DNA from: Labrys wisconsinensis
GTDB taxonomy: Bacteria; Pseudomonadota; Alphaproteobacteria; Rhizobiales; Labraceae
Length of the DNA: 64,000 nucleotides
Direction: 5' to 3'
Assembly (NCBI RefSeq): GCF_030814995.1
Contig: NZ_JAUSVX010000006.1
Location: forward strand, 248,001 to 312,000
Part shown: piece by piece, positions 25,207 to 34,622 of the stretch
How positions within the stretch are numbered: the first letter of the stretch is position 1
How the letters are laid out: the number at the start of each line of letters is the position of its first letter
The notes under the pieces: model-generated
Told to the model about the DNA's origin: nothing
Seen by the model: only the letters and a program-made list of their open reading frames with translations
The model's database searches: none
Position numbers and translations under genes: made by a program

Positions 25207-25219
25207 CGGATCGTCAGGT
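25201..25219. other. Short perfect hairpin over the modE stop codon
   Basis: ACCTGACG-GAT-CGTCAGGT, perfect 8-bp arms with a 3-base loop, overlapping the modE stop (25204-25206). There is no T-run after it. It could be an RNA hairpin separating modE from modA, or a protein site; nothing decides between them. Confidence 0.35.
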
Positions 25220-25256
25220 GTCGGTTGCCTCCCGGTCGCGGCCATGCCATGGTCGC

Positions 25257-25280
25257 CGCTATATCCAACAAGGTATTACG
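25257..25280. promoter_or_regulatory. ModE-type box upstream of modA
   Basis: CGCTATATC-CAACAA-GGTATTACG: the left arm matches the CGnTATATn half-site perfectly, the right is degenerate (two mismatches). Molybdate-bound ModE represses modA in E. coli from a site of this geometry. It ends only two bases before the first candidate start, so it occupies the ribosome-site region. Transcription probably starts inside or right beside it, or the true start lies further downstream. Confidence 0.7.
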
Positions 25281-25282
25281 GA

Positions 25283-26062
25283 ATGTCCATGATCAGGGTC
25301 AGTCGCCGCTGGATCTCCGCGGCTTTCGTCGCGCTGGCGCTCACCGCTCCGGCGCGGGCGGCCGAGACCGTGACGGTGTTCGCTGCGGCGAGCCTCAAGA
25401 ACGCCCTCGACGACGCCGCTGCCGCGTTCAAGACCAAGACCGGCATCGAGATCAAGGCGAGCTATGCCGCTTCCTCAGCCCTGGTGAAGCAGATCGAGCA
25501 GGGCGCTCCGGCAGACCTCTTCGCTTCCGCCGACACCAACTGGATGGACTATGCCGACAAGCACGGCCTGATCCAGCAGCAGAGCCGCATCCATCTCCTC
25601 GGCAACGCGCTGGTGGTGATCGCGCCGAAGGATTCCAAGGTCGAGAGCCTGCCGCTGACGACCGCCGATTTCGACAAGGCCCTCGGCGACGGCAAATGGG
25701 CGACGGGCACCGTGACCAGCGTGCCCTGCGGCATCTACGCCAAGCAATCCCTGACCAAGCTCGGCATGTGGTCGGCGGCAGAGCCGAAGCTCGCCCAGAC
25801 CGACAATGTCCGCGCCGCCCTGCAATTCGTCTCGCGCGGCGAGGCGGCGCTCGGTGTCGTCTATCAGACCGACGCCAACGCCGACCCGGGCGTGAAGGTG
25901 GTGGCGACCTTTCCGGAAGACACGCACGAGCCGATCGTCTATCCCTTTGCCCTGACGAAGGAGGCGAAGGGCGAGGCCCCGGGCAAGTTCCTCGCCTTCC
26001 TCGCCAGCGACGAGGCCAAGCCGTTCTTCGAGAAGCAGGGCTTCGTCCTCCTGAAGCGTTGA
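25283..26062 (+). CDS. modA: Molybdate ABC transporter substrate-binding protein
   Basis: A 259-residue periplasmic protein with a signal peptide (about residues 1-27, ending ARAAE). The mature part has the ModA landmarks: [17 protein letters not shown] (oxyanion Ser), [21 protein letters not shown] (second Ser), a [11 protein letters not shown] segment where most relatives have VPAG, and VVYQTDA (binding Tyr). It binds molybdate or tungstate. Two in-frame starts are possible, 25283 and 25289; the ModE box ends two bases above the first, so 25289 is credible. No modB or modC follows; instead come mop and trmO. The transporter's membrane parts must be elsewhere. Confidence 0.9.
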   Translation: MSMIRVSRRWISAAFVALALTAPARAAETVTVFAAASLKNALDDAAAAFKTKTGIEIKASYAASSALVKQIEQGAPADLFASADTNWMDYADKHGLIQQQSRIHLLGNALVVIAPKDSKVESLPLTTADFDKALGDGKWATGTVTSVPCGIYAKQSLTKLGMWSAAEPKLAQTDNVRAALQFVSRGEAALGVVYQTDANADPGVKVVATFPEDTHEPIVYPFALTKEAKGEAPGKFLAFLASDEAKPFFEKQGFVLLKR

Positions 26063-26077
26063 TTCGAGGAGAGAACG

Positions 26078-26284
26078 GTGAAGCTGAGCGCGCGCAACCA
26101 GATCAAGGGCACCATCAAGTCCGTCACCAAGGGCCAGACCACGGCGCATGTGCAGCTCGAGGTCAACGGCACCGTCATCACCGCCTCGATCACCAACGAG
26201 GCGGTGGATGCGCTGAACCTCAAGGTCGGCCAGAGCGCCTATGCCGTGATCAAGGCCTCCGACGTGATGGTCGCGATCGACTGA
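26078..26284 (+). CDS. mop: Mop-type molbindin (TOBE domain protein)
   Basis: A 68-residue single TOBE/Mop-domain protein: [30 protein letters not shown], then [28 protein letters not shown], exactly the molbindin pattern. Such proteins assemble as hexamers and bind several molybdate ions in the cytoplasm, acting as a store or as the sensor half missing from a split ModE. Translation starts at GTG 26078 after GAGGAGAG, 15 bases after modA. This is strong evidence that the operon concerns molybdate. It may supply the molybdate-sensing function for the truncated ModE, which is inference. Confidence 0.9.
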   Translation: MKLSARNQIKGTIKSVTKGQTTAHVQLEVNGTVITASITNEAVDALNLKVGQSAYAVIKASDVMVAID

Positions 26285-26286
26285 GC

Positions 26287-26787
26287 ATGGTGCGGCTGAA
26301 CGAGATCCGCGCCGGCGAGGTCGCGGTCGAGCCGCCGGCGCCGACCGATGCGGGGCTGGTCTTCATCGGCCGCATCCGCACGCCCTGGAGCTCGCGGCTC
26401 GACTGCCCGCGCCAGGGCCGCATCGACGGCCCGACCTGCCGCATCGAGATCTTCCAGCCCTGGGTCCCGGCGCTGGCCGGGATCCAGGCGTTCGGCCGTC
26501 TGGAGGTGCTCTACTGGCTGCACGAGTCGCGCCGCGATCTCGTGCGCCAGAGCCCCGCGAATGACGGCACGACCCGCGGCACCTTCGCCCTGCGCTCGCC
26601 GGTGCGCCCGAACCCGATCGGCACCTCCTTGGTCGGCCTCGTCGCCGTCGACGGCGCCACGCTCCTGGTGCGCGGCCTCGACTGCCTCGACGGCACGCCG
26701 CTGATCGACCTCAAGCCCGACCGCAGCCTCTTCACCCCGCTCGCCCCACCGCAGCCCGGCGACTTCGAGGTGGGGGACGCCGTCTGA
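26287..26787 (+). CDS. trmO: tRNA (N6-threonylcarbamoyladenosine(37)-N6)-methyltransferase TrmO-like
   Basis: A 166-residue TsaA/YaeB/TrmO-family protein. Landmarks: [41 protein letters not shown] (SAM-site motif) and [15 protein letters not shown] (usually DIKPY). The beta-barrel core domain uses SAM to methylate t6A37 to m6t6A37 in tRNA-Thr(GGU); E. coli TrmO has an extra C-terminal domain absent here. Start 26287 is two bases after the mop stop, so the gene is in the molybdate operon. Its link to molybdate is not obvious. Some TsaA homologues are annotated as adjacent to metal-cofactor genes, so an alternative SAM-dependent role cannot be excluded. Confidence 0.85.
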   Translation: MVRLNEIRAGEVAVEPPAPTDAGLVFIGRIRTPWSSRLDCPRQGRIDGPTCRIEIFQPWVPALAGIQAFGRLEVLYWLHESRRDLVRQSPANDGTTRGTFALRSPVRPNPIGTSLVGLVAVDGATLLVRGLDCLDGTPLIDLKPDRSLFTPLAPPQPGDFEVGDAV

Positions 26788-26810
26788 CGGCGACCCTTGG
26801 GAGGACGCCA

Positions 26811-27101
26811 ATGCCGATGAAGAGTCCTCCGCACCCCGGCAGCCTCGTCAAGGACGAGCTGGAGGCCATGGGTCTCTCCGTTGCCGAGGCGGCGCAGGGA
26901 TTGGGCGTCACGCGACAGCAACTCTACAAGGTCATCAAGGGCGACAGCGCCGTCAGTCCAGATATGGCCCTGCGGCTCGAAAAGGCGATCGGCGGTACGG
27001 CGGCCGCTTGGCTGCGGATGCAGACGGCATTCGACCTCGCGCAAGTCCGCCAACGCGAAGCCGAGATCGTCGTGACGCGGCTCGTCCCCAAGGTCGCCTG
27101 A
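26811..27101 (+). CDS. HigA-family antitoxin-like regulator without adjacent toxin
   Basis: A 96-residue XRE-type helix-turn-helix protein of the HigA family: HPGSLVKDELEAMGLSVAEAAQGLGVTRQQLYKVIKGDSAVSPDMALRLEKA, the conserved HPG start and the A-x-WL-x-MQ-x-x-FDL end. HigA normally follows the HigB toxin gene; here trmO is 23 bases upstream and no HigB-like frame is visible. It is either a solitary regulator or an orphan antitoxin. It is probably transcribed with the molybdate operon. DNA target unknown. Confidence 0.85.
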   Translation: MPMKSPPHPGSLVKDELEAMGLSVAEAAQGLGVTRQQLYKVIKGDSAVSPDMALRLEKAIGGTAAAWLRMQTAFDLAQVRQREAEIVVTRLVPKVA

Positions 27102-27206
27102 GGCCGTCTCGCGCCGCCAATGGGTTCCACCACGGCGGGCGGTATCGAGGTGGGTGGCGCCGCCCCCGTCGTGAGTTCTGCACTCTCCGCCTGACCCAAG
27201 CGGGGG

Positions 27207-27737
27207 CTATGACGGCCCGACGGGGTAGCGGTGTCCCGTCGCCAGCCGGTGGAAGGCGATGCCGAGGGCGACGATGGCTGCGGCGCCCGCGAGCACCGGC
27301 ACGAACAGGAACGGCCAGGAGGCGCCGGCCAGAACGACCACGATCGGATCCGCGCCCGCGGGTGGATGGGTGGTGCCGCTCAGCAGCATCGCGGCGATGG
27401 CGAGCCCGACGCCGAGGCCGAAGGCGAGCGGCGTCGCCCCGAGCAGGGCGAAGGCGGCAAGGCCCACCGCGGTCGAGACCAGATGCCCGCCGATGACGTT
27501 GCGCGGTTGCGCCAGCGGGCTCTGCGGCAGGGCGAACACCAGGACGGAGCTCGCGCCGAACGGGGCGATCAGGAGGAGGATGCCCGAAGCCTGCGTCGTC
27601 GCCGCCAGCAGGGTGACGGCCAGGAAGCCGCCGGTGCCGGCGAGGGCGGCGTTGGCCAGGGCCCGGCGCGAGACCGCCAGGCCGAGGCGCGCGGCGAACG
27701 GGCGGGCGGCGGAGCCGGCGCCCTCGTCCGAGGTCAT
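27207..27737 (-). CDS. HPP-family integral membrane protein
   Basis: A 176-residue membrane protein with about four to five transmembrane segments and the family's namesake motif in SGTTHPPAGADP (about residue 115). Other HPP landmarks are LLIAPFGASSVLVFALPQSPLAQPRNVIGGHLVSTAVGL. Some HPP proteins transport nitrite or other small anions. It lies 56 bases downstream of the formate dehydrogenase gene on the same strand, so in context it could move formate, bicarbonate or nitrite; this is inference. Start at 27737 gives a short polar cytoplasmic N-terminus before the first membrane segment. Confidence 0.85.
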   Translation of the reverse strand: MTSDEGAGSAARPFAARLGLAVSRRALANAALAGTGGFLAVTLLAATTQASGILLLIAPFGASSVLVFALPQSPLAQPRNVIGGHLVSTAVGLAAFALLGATPLAFGLGVGLAIAAMLLSGTTHPPAGADPIVVVLAGASWPFLFVPVLAGAAAIVALGIAFHRLATGHRYPVGPS

Positions 27738-27793
27738 GATGACATTCCTTTCCGGGGCGCGAGGCCGGCGCCGTCGGTGCCGGCCTCCGGGCG

Positions 27794-28999
27794 TCAGACC
27801 GCCTTCTTGAACTTCGCCGCCTCCTCCGAGCCCCCGGTGGCGTTGCCGGCGCTGTAGGAGCGCGCGCCGACGCCGGCGAGCTTGCCGCCGTCGACGATCA
27901 GGTATTCGTCCCGGATCGGCCGGCCCTCGAACCAGCATTCCAGGATCTCGCGGGTCCCGGCGGCATAGCGCGCCTGCGCCGAGAGCGAGGTGCCGGAGAT
28001 GTGCGGCGTCATGCCGTGATGCGGCATGCTGCGCCAGGGATGGTCGGCCGGCGGCGGCTGCGGGAACCAGACGTCGCCGGCATAGCCGGCGAGCTGGCCG
28101 TCCTCCAGCGCCTTGGCCACGGCGGTGCGGTCGCAGATCTTGCCGCGCGCCGTGTTCACGAGATAGGCGCCGCGCTTCATCCTGGCGAGCATCCCGGCGT
28201 CGAACAGGTTCTCGGTCTCCGGGTGCAGCGGGCAATTGATGGTGACGACGTCGCAGACCTCGACCATGTCCTCCACCGTCGGGTGCCAGGTGAGGTTCAG
28301 CTCCTTCTCCACTGCCTCCGGCAGGCGATGCCGGTCGAAATAATGCAGGTGCATGTCGAAGGGCTTCAGCCGGCGCAGGACGGCGAGGCCGATGCGGCCG
28401 GCGGCGACCGTCCCGACATGCATGCCCTCGACGTCGTAGGAGCGGGCGACGCAATCGGCGATGTTCCAGCCGCCCTTCACCACCCATTGGTAGGAGGGGA
28501 TGTAGTTGCGCACCAGCCCGAGGATCATCATCACCACGTGCTCGGAGACGCTGATCGAGTTGCAGAACGTCACCTCGGCGACGGTGATGCCGCGGTCGAT
28601 GGCGGCCTGCAGGTCGACATGGTCGGAACCGATGCCGGCGGTCAGCGCCAGCTTCAGCTTCGGTGCCCTGGCGATGCGCTCGGCGGTGAGGTAGGCCGGC
28701 CAGAACGGCTGCGAGATCACCACCTCGGCGTCGTGCAGTTCCCGTTCGAGCACCGAATCCGGCCCGTCCTTGCTCGACGTCACCACCAGCGTGTGACCGT
28801 TGGCCTCCAGATATTGGCGCAGGCCGAGCTCGCCGGAGACGCTGCCGAGCAGCGCGCCGGGCTGGAAGTCGAGTCCCCTGGGCGTCGGCAGGGTCTGGCC
28901 GTCGGGATAGCGCTCGATCCTCGGCAGATCATCGCGCGCATAGGTCTTCGGATAGCCGTCGACCGGATCGTCGTACAGAACACAAACGACCTTCGCCAT
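27794..28999 (-). CDS. fdh: NAD-dependent formate dehydrogenase, metal-free
   Basis: A 401-residue D-2-hydroxyacid-dehydrogenase-type formate dehydrogenase, the same length as and very similar to the Pseudomonas sp. 101 enzyme as I recall it. Landmarks: GHTLVVTSSKDGPDSV, PFWPAYLTAERIA, the cofactor motif VAAGRIGLAVLRRL, NTARGKICDR (catalytic Arg), MTPHISGTSLSAQARY (catalytic His) and the characteristic EEAAKFKKAV end. It oxidises formate to CO2 with NAD+ and needs no molybdenum or tungsten, unlike the common multi-subunit dehydrogenases. Downstream is the HPP gene; upstream on the same strand a LysR gene with a ModE-type box. The 252-base gap to it holds no other gene and no obvious ModE box. 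Confidence 0.96.
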   Translation of the reverse strand: MAKVVCVLYDDPVDGYPKTYARDDLPRIERYPDGQTLPTPRGLDFQPGALLGSVSGELGLRQYLEANGHTLVVTSSKDGPDSVLERELHDAEVVISQPFWPAYLTAERIARAPKLKLALTAGIGSDHVDLQAAIDRGITVAEVTFCNSISVSEHVVMMILGLVRNYIPSYQWVVKGGWNIADCVARSYDVEGMHVGTVAAGRIGLAVLRRLKPFDMHLHYFDRHRLPEAVEKELNLTWHPTVEDMVEVCDVVTINCPLHPETENLFDAGMLARMKRGAYLVNTARGKICDRTAVAKALEDGQLAGYAGDVWFPQPPPADHPWRSMPHHGMTPHISGTSLSAQARYAAGTREILECWFEGRPIRDEYLIVDGGKLAGVGARSYSAGNATGGSEEAAKFKKAV

Positions 29000-29251
29000 G
29001 TCCTCTCCGTCCTTCTCTGAGCTGTGAAAGGAGGAACGTCGACGGCTCTGCGCGCAGCAAAGGTCCGCGGTCGCGCCGATGCGGCACGATGCTTCGAGGC
29101 TGCCCTGATGGACGATCGGCCCTGGATGTTCCCCGCCCGATGAGCCTGCGGAATCTTCGGATCCGCCTTGCCTCATCGAACGGATGCAGCTTGTCGTCTC
29201 CCGAGGGCGAAATCCAATGAAAGTCTTGGAAGAGCTGATAGCCGGCGTCGA

Positions 29252-30169
29252 TCAGGCGCCGACGCGGGCCGCGGTGAAGGCGGCCTCGATGTCGGCGGTC
29301 AGCGCCGCGGCCATCAGCGCATCCGCCATGGGGGAGCGGGGGTGGCGATCGGAGAGGACGAGGCCGATCGACTGGCTGTGGACGGGATCGATCAGGCGGA
29401 CGGCGGTGAGGTCCGGGGCGCCGCCGAAGACGTGGAAGAACGTGTGCGGCACGATGCTGGTCCAGGTGCCCAGGCGCAGGTGCGAGCCGATGCCGAGGAA
29501 GGAGTTGCTGACCACCGCCGGGCGGATCCGGACGCCGACCGACCGCGCCACCTTGTCGATGATGCGGCGGTTCTGCATGTCCTCGCTGAGCAGGCAGAGC
29601 GGCTGTGCCGCCGCCTCGCGCCAGCCGAGCGTGACCCGTCCCGCCAGCGGGTGGTCGCGGCGCGCGACGAAGACGTAGCGCTCGCGGTACAGCGGCACGC
29701 GGCGGACGCGCTCCAGCGGCTCGTTCTCCAGATAGGTCAGGCCGCCGTCGAGCTCGAAGGCGTCGAGGCCCTGCTGGATGGCGCGCGAGGTCATCGAGCG
29801 GATGTCCACCGTCGCGCCCGGATGTGCCGCGCAGAAGCGCGCCGTCAGGAAGGCCACCGACGGCATCGCCGCCGGGATGACCCCGAGACGGAGGACGCCG
29901 GTCAGGCCCTGGCGCGCGCCGGTGAGGTCGTCGCGCAGGTTGTCGTAGTCGGTGAGGATTTGCCGGCCCCAGGCGAGCACCTTCTCGCCCTCGGCGGTGA
30001 GCCCGACGAAGCGATGATCGCGGACCACGAGCCGGGCATCCAGGTCCTCCTCCAGCTTGCGGATCGCGGCCGACAGGGTCGGCTGGGCGACGTTGCAGGC
30101 CAAGGCCGCCTTGGCGAAGTGACGCTCGCGCGCCAGGGTGACGAAATAGGAGAGGTGGCGGATGAGCAT
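29252..30169 (-). CDS. LysR-family regulator upstream of formate dehydrogenase
   Basis: A 305-residue LysR regulator: winged helix-turn-helix at residues 1-60 (HLSYFVTLARERHFAKAALACNVAQPTLSAAIRKLEEDL) and a periplasmic-binding-protein-like effector domain (about 90-290). It is transcribed in the same direction as the formate dehydrogenase, 252 bases upstream of it, unlike the usual divergent layout. Position makes it the likely activator of the fdh-HPP unit, with formate or a one-carbon compound as candidate ligand. A ModE-type box lies 24-47 bases above its start, suggesting that molybdate controls the regulator rather than the enzyme directly. Confidence 0.88.
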   Translation of the reverse strand: MLIRHLSYFVTLARERHFAKAALACNVAQPTLSAAIRKLEEDLDARLVVRDHRFVGLTAEGEKVLAWGRQILTDYDNLRDDLTGARQGLTGVLRLGVIPAAMPSVAFLTARFCAAHPGATVDIRSMTSRAIQQGLDAFELDGGLTYLENEPLERVRRVPLYRERYVFVARRDHPLAGRVTLGWREAAAQPLCLLSEDMQNRRIIDKVARSVGVRIRPAVVSNSFLGIGSHLRLGTWTSIVPHTFFHVFGGAPDLTAVRLIDPVHSQSIGLVLSDRHPRSPMADALMAAALTADIEAAFTAARVGA

Positions 30170-30192
30170 GCAGAGCCGACGGTCGGGCCGAT

Positions 30193-30216
30193 CGCTATTC
30201 CCTTTAGAATATAGCG
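30193..30216. promoter_or_regulatory. ModE-type box upstream of the LysR gene
   Basis: CGCTATTCC-CTTTAG-AATATAGCG: the right arm, read on the other strand as CGCTATATT, is a full CGnTATATn half-site; the left has two mismatches. Same 9-6-9 geometry as the other three sites. It lies 23 bases above the LysR start, where binding would block transcription of the regulator presumed to drive the metal-free formate dehydrogenase. Confidence 0.65.
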
Positions 30217-30285
30217 CATAGCATCTTTCATGGGACGGCGCATCCGCCCGCTCGCTCCCGCGCCGCGTCCCATCGAAGCCGATGC

Positions 30286-30930
30286 CTATCCCGCCAGCGG
30301 CCCGGGAATCGCTTCGGCGGCCCGGCGCTCGAGCTCGGCCTCGTGCCGGCGGAAGAACATCGAGCCGGCGACGACGGCGATGGCGGCGGCGGCGAGGAGC
30401 GCCAGGCCGACCGGGCCGGCCACCCGCTTCACCGTTTCACCGAAGAGATAGGCGCCACCCCCGAACAGGCTGGCCCAGGCGAGGCCTCCCAGCGCGTTCA
30501 TCAGCAGGAAATGCGGCCAAGGCATCCGGTTGGCGCCCGCCAGCACCGCAGCGAAGGCCCGCAGGAAGGCGACGAAGCGGCCGAAGAACACGATCTTGCC
30601 GCCGTGGCGCCGGAACAGATATTGCCCGATCCTGAGCCGCGCCTCGGTGAGATGGAGGTGGTGGCCGTAGCGCACGAGCAGGCGCACCCCGACGAGGCGC
30701 CCGATGGCATAGCCCAGATTGTCGCCGACGATCGCTGCCGCAGCCGCCACGGCCACGACGGAGCCGATGCCGAGGCGATGGGTCGTCCCCGCGAAGATCG
30801 CGGCCCCCACCAGGGCCGTCTCGCCCGGCATGGGCACGCCCATGCTCTCCAGCATCACCACGGCGAACAGGAGCCAGAGCCCGTAGGCGGGGATCAGGTC
30901 GACGATGGAGCCGGGCGACAGGACGTCCAT
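30286..30930 (-). CDS. DedA-family membrane protein
   Basis: A 214-residue inner-membrane protein with four to five membrane segments and the DedA hallmarks: ESMGVPMPGETALVGAAIFAG near the start, GDNLGYAIGRLVG, and the amphipathic F-x-GRF-x-x-x-R block FFGRFVAFLRAFAAVLAGANRM (about 115-135). DedA proteins flip or transport undecaprenyl phosphate or phosphatidylethanolamine and support membrane homeostasis. It is separated from cueR by 48 bases on the same strand and could follow it in a transcript. Specific lipid substrate not determinable. Confidence 0.87.
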   Translation of the reverse strand: MDVLSPGSIVDLIPAYGLWLLFAVVMLESMGVPMPGETALVGAAIFAGTTHRLGIGSVVAVAAAAAIVGDNLGYAIGRLVGVRLLVRYGHHLHLTEARLRIGQYLFRRHGGKIVFFGRFVAFLRAFAAVLAGANRMPWPHFLLMNALGGLAWASLFGGGAYLFGETVKRVAGPVGLALLAAAAIAVVAGSMFFRRHEAELERRAAEAIPGPLAG

Positions 30931-30978
30931 GCCGATCCTGCGGATTTGCCGGACGGCCGACGGGCCGCCCTCACGGCA

Positions 30979-31425
30979 TCATGCCATGCCGGCGGCAGCC
31001 CGGCGAGCGCGCCGGGCGGGCGGCGGTGCCGGCTCGTGTCCCTGGGACAGGTCTTCGAGGATCGGGCAATGCGGCCGGCCGTCGCCGTGGCAATGGGCGG
31101 CGAGATGGCGCAGCGTCCGCGCCATCTCCTGCAGCGCCCGCATCTTGGCCTCCAGCTCGCCGACATGCGCCAGGGCGATGCGCTTGACATCGGCGCTGGC
31201 CCGCGAGCGGTCGCTCCACAGCTTCAGGAGCTCCGCCATCTGCTCGACGGAGAAGCCGAGGTCGCGGGCGCGTCGGATGAAGCGCAGCGTGTGCACGTCG
31301 CTGTCCGCATAGACCCGGTATCCCGCCGCGGTGCGGGCGGCGCCCGGCATCAGCCCGATCGACTCGTAGTAGCGGATCATCTTGGCCGAGACGCCGGAGG
31401 CCTTCGCCGCTTCGCCGATGTTCAT
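30979..31425 (-). CDS. cueR: Copper-responsive MerR-family regulator
   Basis: A 148-residue MerR regulator: helix-turn-helix MNIGEAAKASGVSAKMIRYYESIGL, a wing (AAGYRVYADSDVHTLRFIRRARDLGF), a long dimerisation helix and the metal-binding loop CHGDGRPHC (a C-x7-C spacing as in CueR for Cu(I)). A poorly structured Pro/Arg-rich tail follows. The gene is 24 bases downstream of copA in the same operon, and its likely operators are the MerR-type promoters at 33973 and 34349. It would activate copA and copZ by distorting the 19-base spacer when Cu(I), Ag(I) or Au(I) binds. Confidence 0.92.
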   Translation of the reverse strand: MNIGEAAKASGVSAKMIRYYESIGLMPGAARTAAGYRVYADSDVHTLRFIRRARDLGFSVEQMAELLKLWSDRSRASADVKRIALAHVGELEAKMRALQEMARTLRHLAAHCHGDGRPHCPILEDLSQGHEPAPPPARRARRAAAGMA

Positions 31426-31449
31426 GACCGTCTTCCCTCCCGCTCGCTC

Positions 31450-33939
<2,490 letters not shown>

Positions 33940-33972
33940 GGCGCAGGATCCCGTTCGGTTCGACTGCAGAGA

Positions 33973-34003
33973 TAGGTAGGGCTTCCCATCATGGGAAGGT
34001 CAA
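33973..34003 (-). promoter_or_regulatory. CueR-type promoter of copA
   Basis: Read on the minus strand: a -35 TTGACC (34003-33998), a 19-base spacer and a -10 TACCTA (33978-33973). The overlong spacer contains the near-perfect palindrome CTTCCCATGATGGGAAG (33998-33982). A 19-base spacer with such a dyad is the hallmark of MerR-family activation. It lies 33 bases above the copA start. Confidence 0.85.
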
Positions 34004-34064
34004 GGGCCGACTTGCGGACGGTGCGGCGGGCGGGTTGCCGTCATCGCACGGGATCCTCGACGTC

Positions 34065-34206
34065 ATGGACGGGCTCGTCCCGTCCATCCACGCGAACGCG
34101 ACAGTGGCAATATCCCCCCATCACGGCCGGCGCTCTTCTCTCGGCTCCTTGTGTTCGCTACGAAATCGAACGATTTCGTCGGGATGGGCGGATCAAGTCC
34201 GCCCAT
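34065..34206. repeat. Mosaic of palindromic repeat units between copA and copZ
   Basis: Three perfect hairpins in a row: ATGGACGGG-N5-CCCGTCCAT (34065-34087), ACGAAATCG-AA-CGATTTCGT (34160-34179) and ATGGGCGGA-N5-TCCGCCCAT (34184-34206). The first and third are related (ATGG-CGG cores with a 5-base loop) and resemble intergenic palindromes common in Hyphomicrobiales as I recall them. They occupy most of the 469-base gap between the copper promoters; I see no gene in it. Confidence 0.7.
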
Positions 34207-34291
34207 GACGGTCGCGGTTGGTGTGTCCGTCGCGCGCGCTCCTTCGTCGTGGCTGGAGTCTCATCGGCCCGCCCGTCATGGCTGCATAGGT

Positions 34292-34313
34292 TTGTCTATG
34301 GTTGTATAGACAA
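34292..34313. promoter_or_regulatory. Inverted repeat upstream of copZ
   Basis: TTGTCTAT-GGTTGT-ATAGACAA, perfect 8-bp arms with a 6-base centre, 36 bases above the CueR-type -35 of copZ. An overlapping dyad CATAG-N6-CTATG (34285-34300) is also present. It looks like a dimer operator of the GntR or TetR size. No matching regulator gene is adjacent, so the binder and purpose are unknown. Confidence 0.4.
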
Positions 34314-34348
34314 GCTGTGCCCGCGAGCCGCGTCGCTGCCGAAAGCCC

Positions 34349-34379
34349 TTGACCTTCCAACCGTTGGAAGGCCTACGAC
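34349..34379 (+). promoter_or_regulatory. CueR-type promoter of copZ
   Basis: -35 TTGACC (34349-34354), a 19-base spacer and a -10 TACGAC (34374-34379). The spacer holds the perfect palindrome CCTTCCAA-CCG-TTGGAAGG (34353-34371). Geometry and sequence mirror the copA promoter and fit activation by the CueR protein encoded at 30979. It lies 30 bases before the copZ start. Confidence 0.87.
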
Positions 34380-34408
34380 TCGCTCGACAGCGTTCGAGGA
34401 GAAGACAG

Positions 34409-34612
34409 ATGCTGAAGCTGAAGGTTCCGGAGATGAGCTGCGGCCATTGCGCGGCCACCATCGAGAAGGCGGTCAGGAGCGTCGATCCCGCGGCGCGGCT
34501 GGCCATCGACGTCGGCGCGCAGACCGTCACGGTCGAGACGCGGGCCGAGCCGGCCGCAGTTCGCGAGGCGATCCGCTCCGCCGGCTACGAGACCGAGGCG
34601 CTGGCCGCCTGA
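34409..34612 (+). CDS. copZ: CopZ-type copper chaperone
   Basis: A 67-residue heavy-metal-associated domain protein: LKVPEMSCGHCAATIEKAV carries the Cu(I)-binding CxxC motif (Cys 11 and 14). The remainder (IDVGAQTVTVETRAEPAAVREAIRSAGYE) completes the beta-alpha-beta-beta-alpha-beta fold. It delivers Cu(I) to CopA and to CueR. Start at 34409 follows GAGGAGAAG. It is driven by the CueR-type promoter at 34349 and is divergent from copA. It converges on the molybdate-linked DUF2478 gene. Confidence 0.92.
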   Translation: MLKLKVPEMSCGHCAATIEKAVRSVDPAARLAIDVGAQTVTVETRAEPAAVREAIRSAGYETEALAA

Positions 34613-34622
34613 AGCCGGCGCG

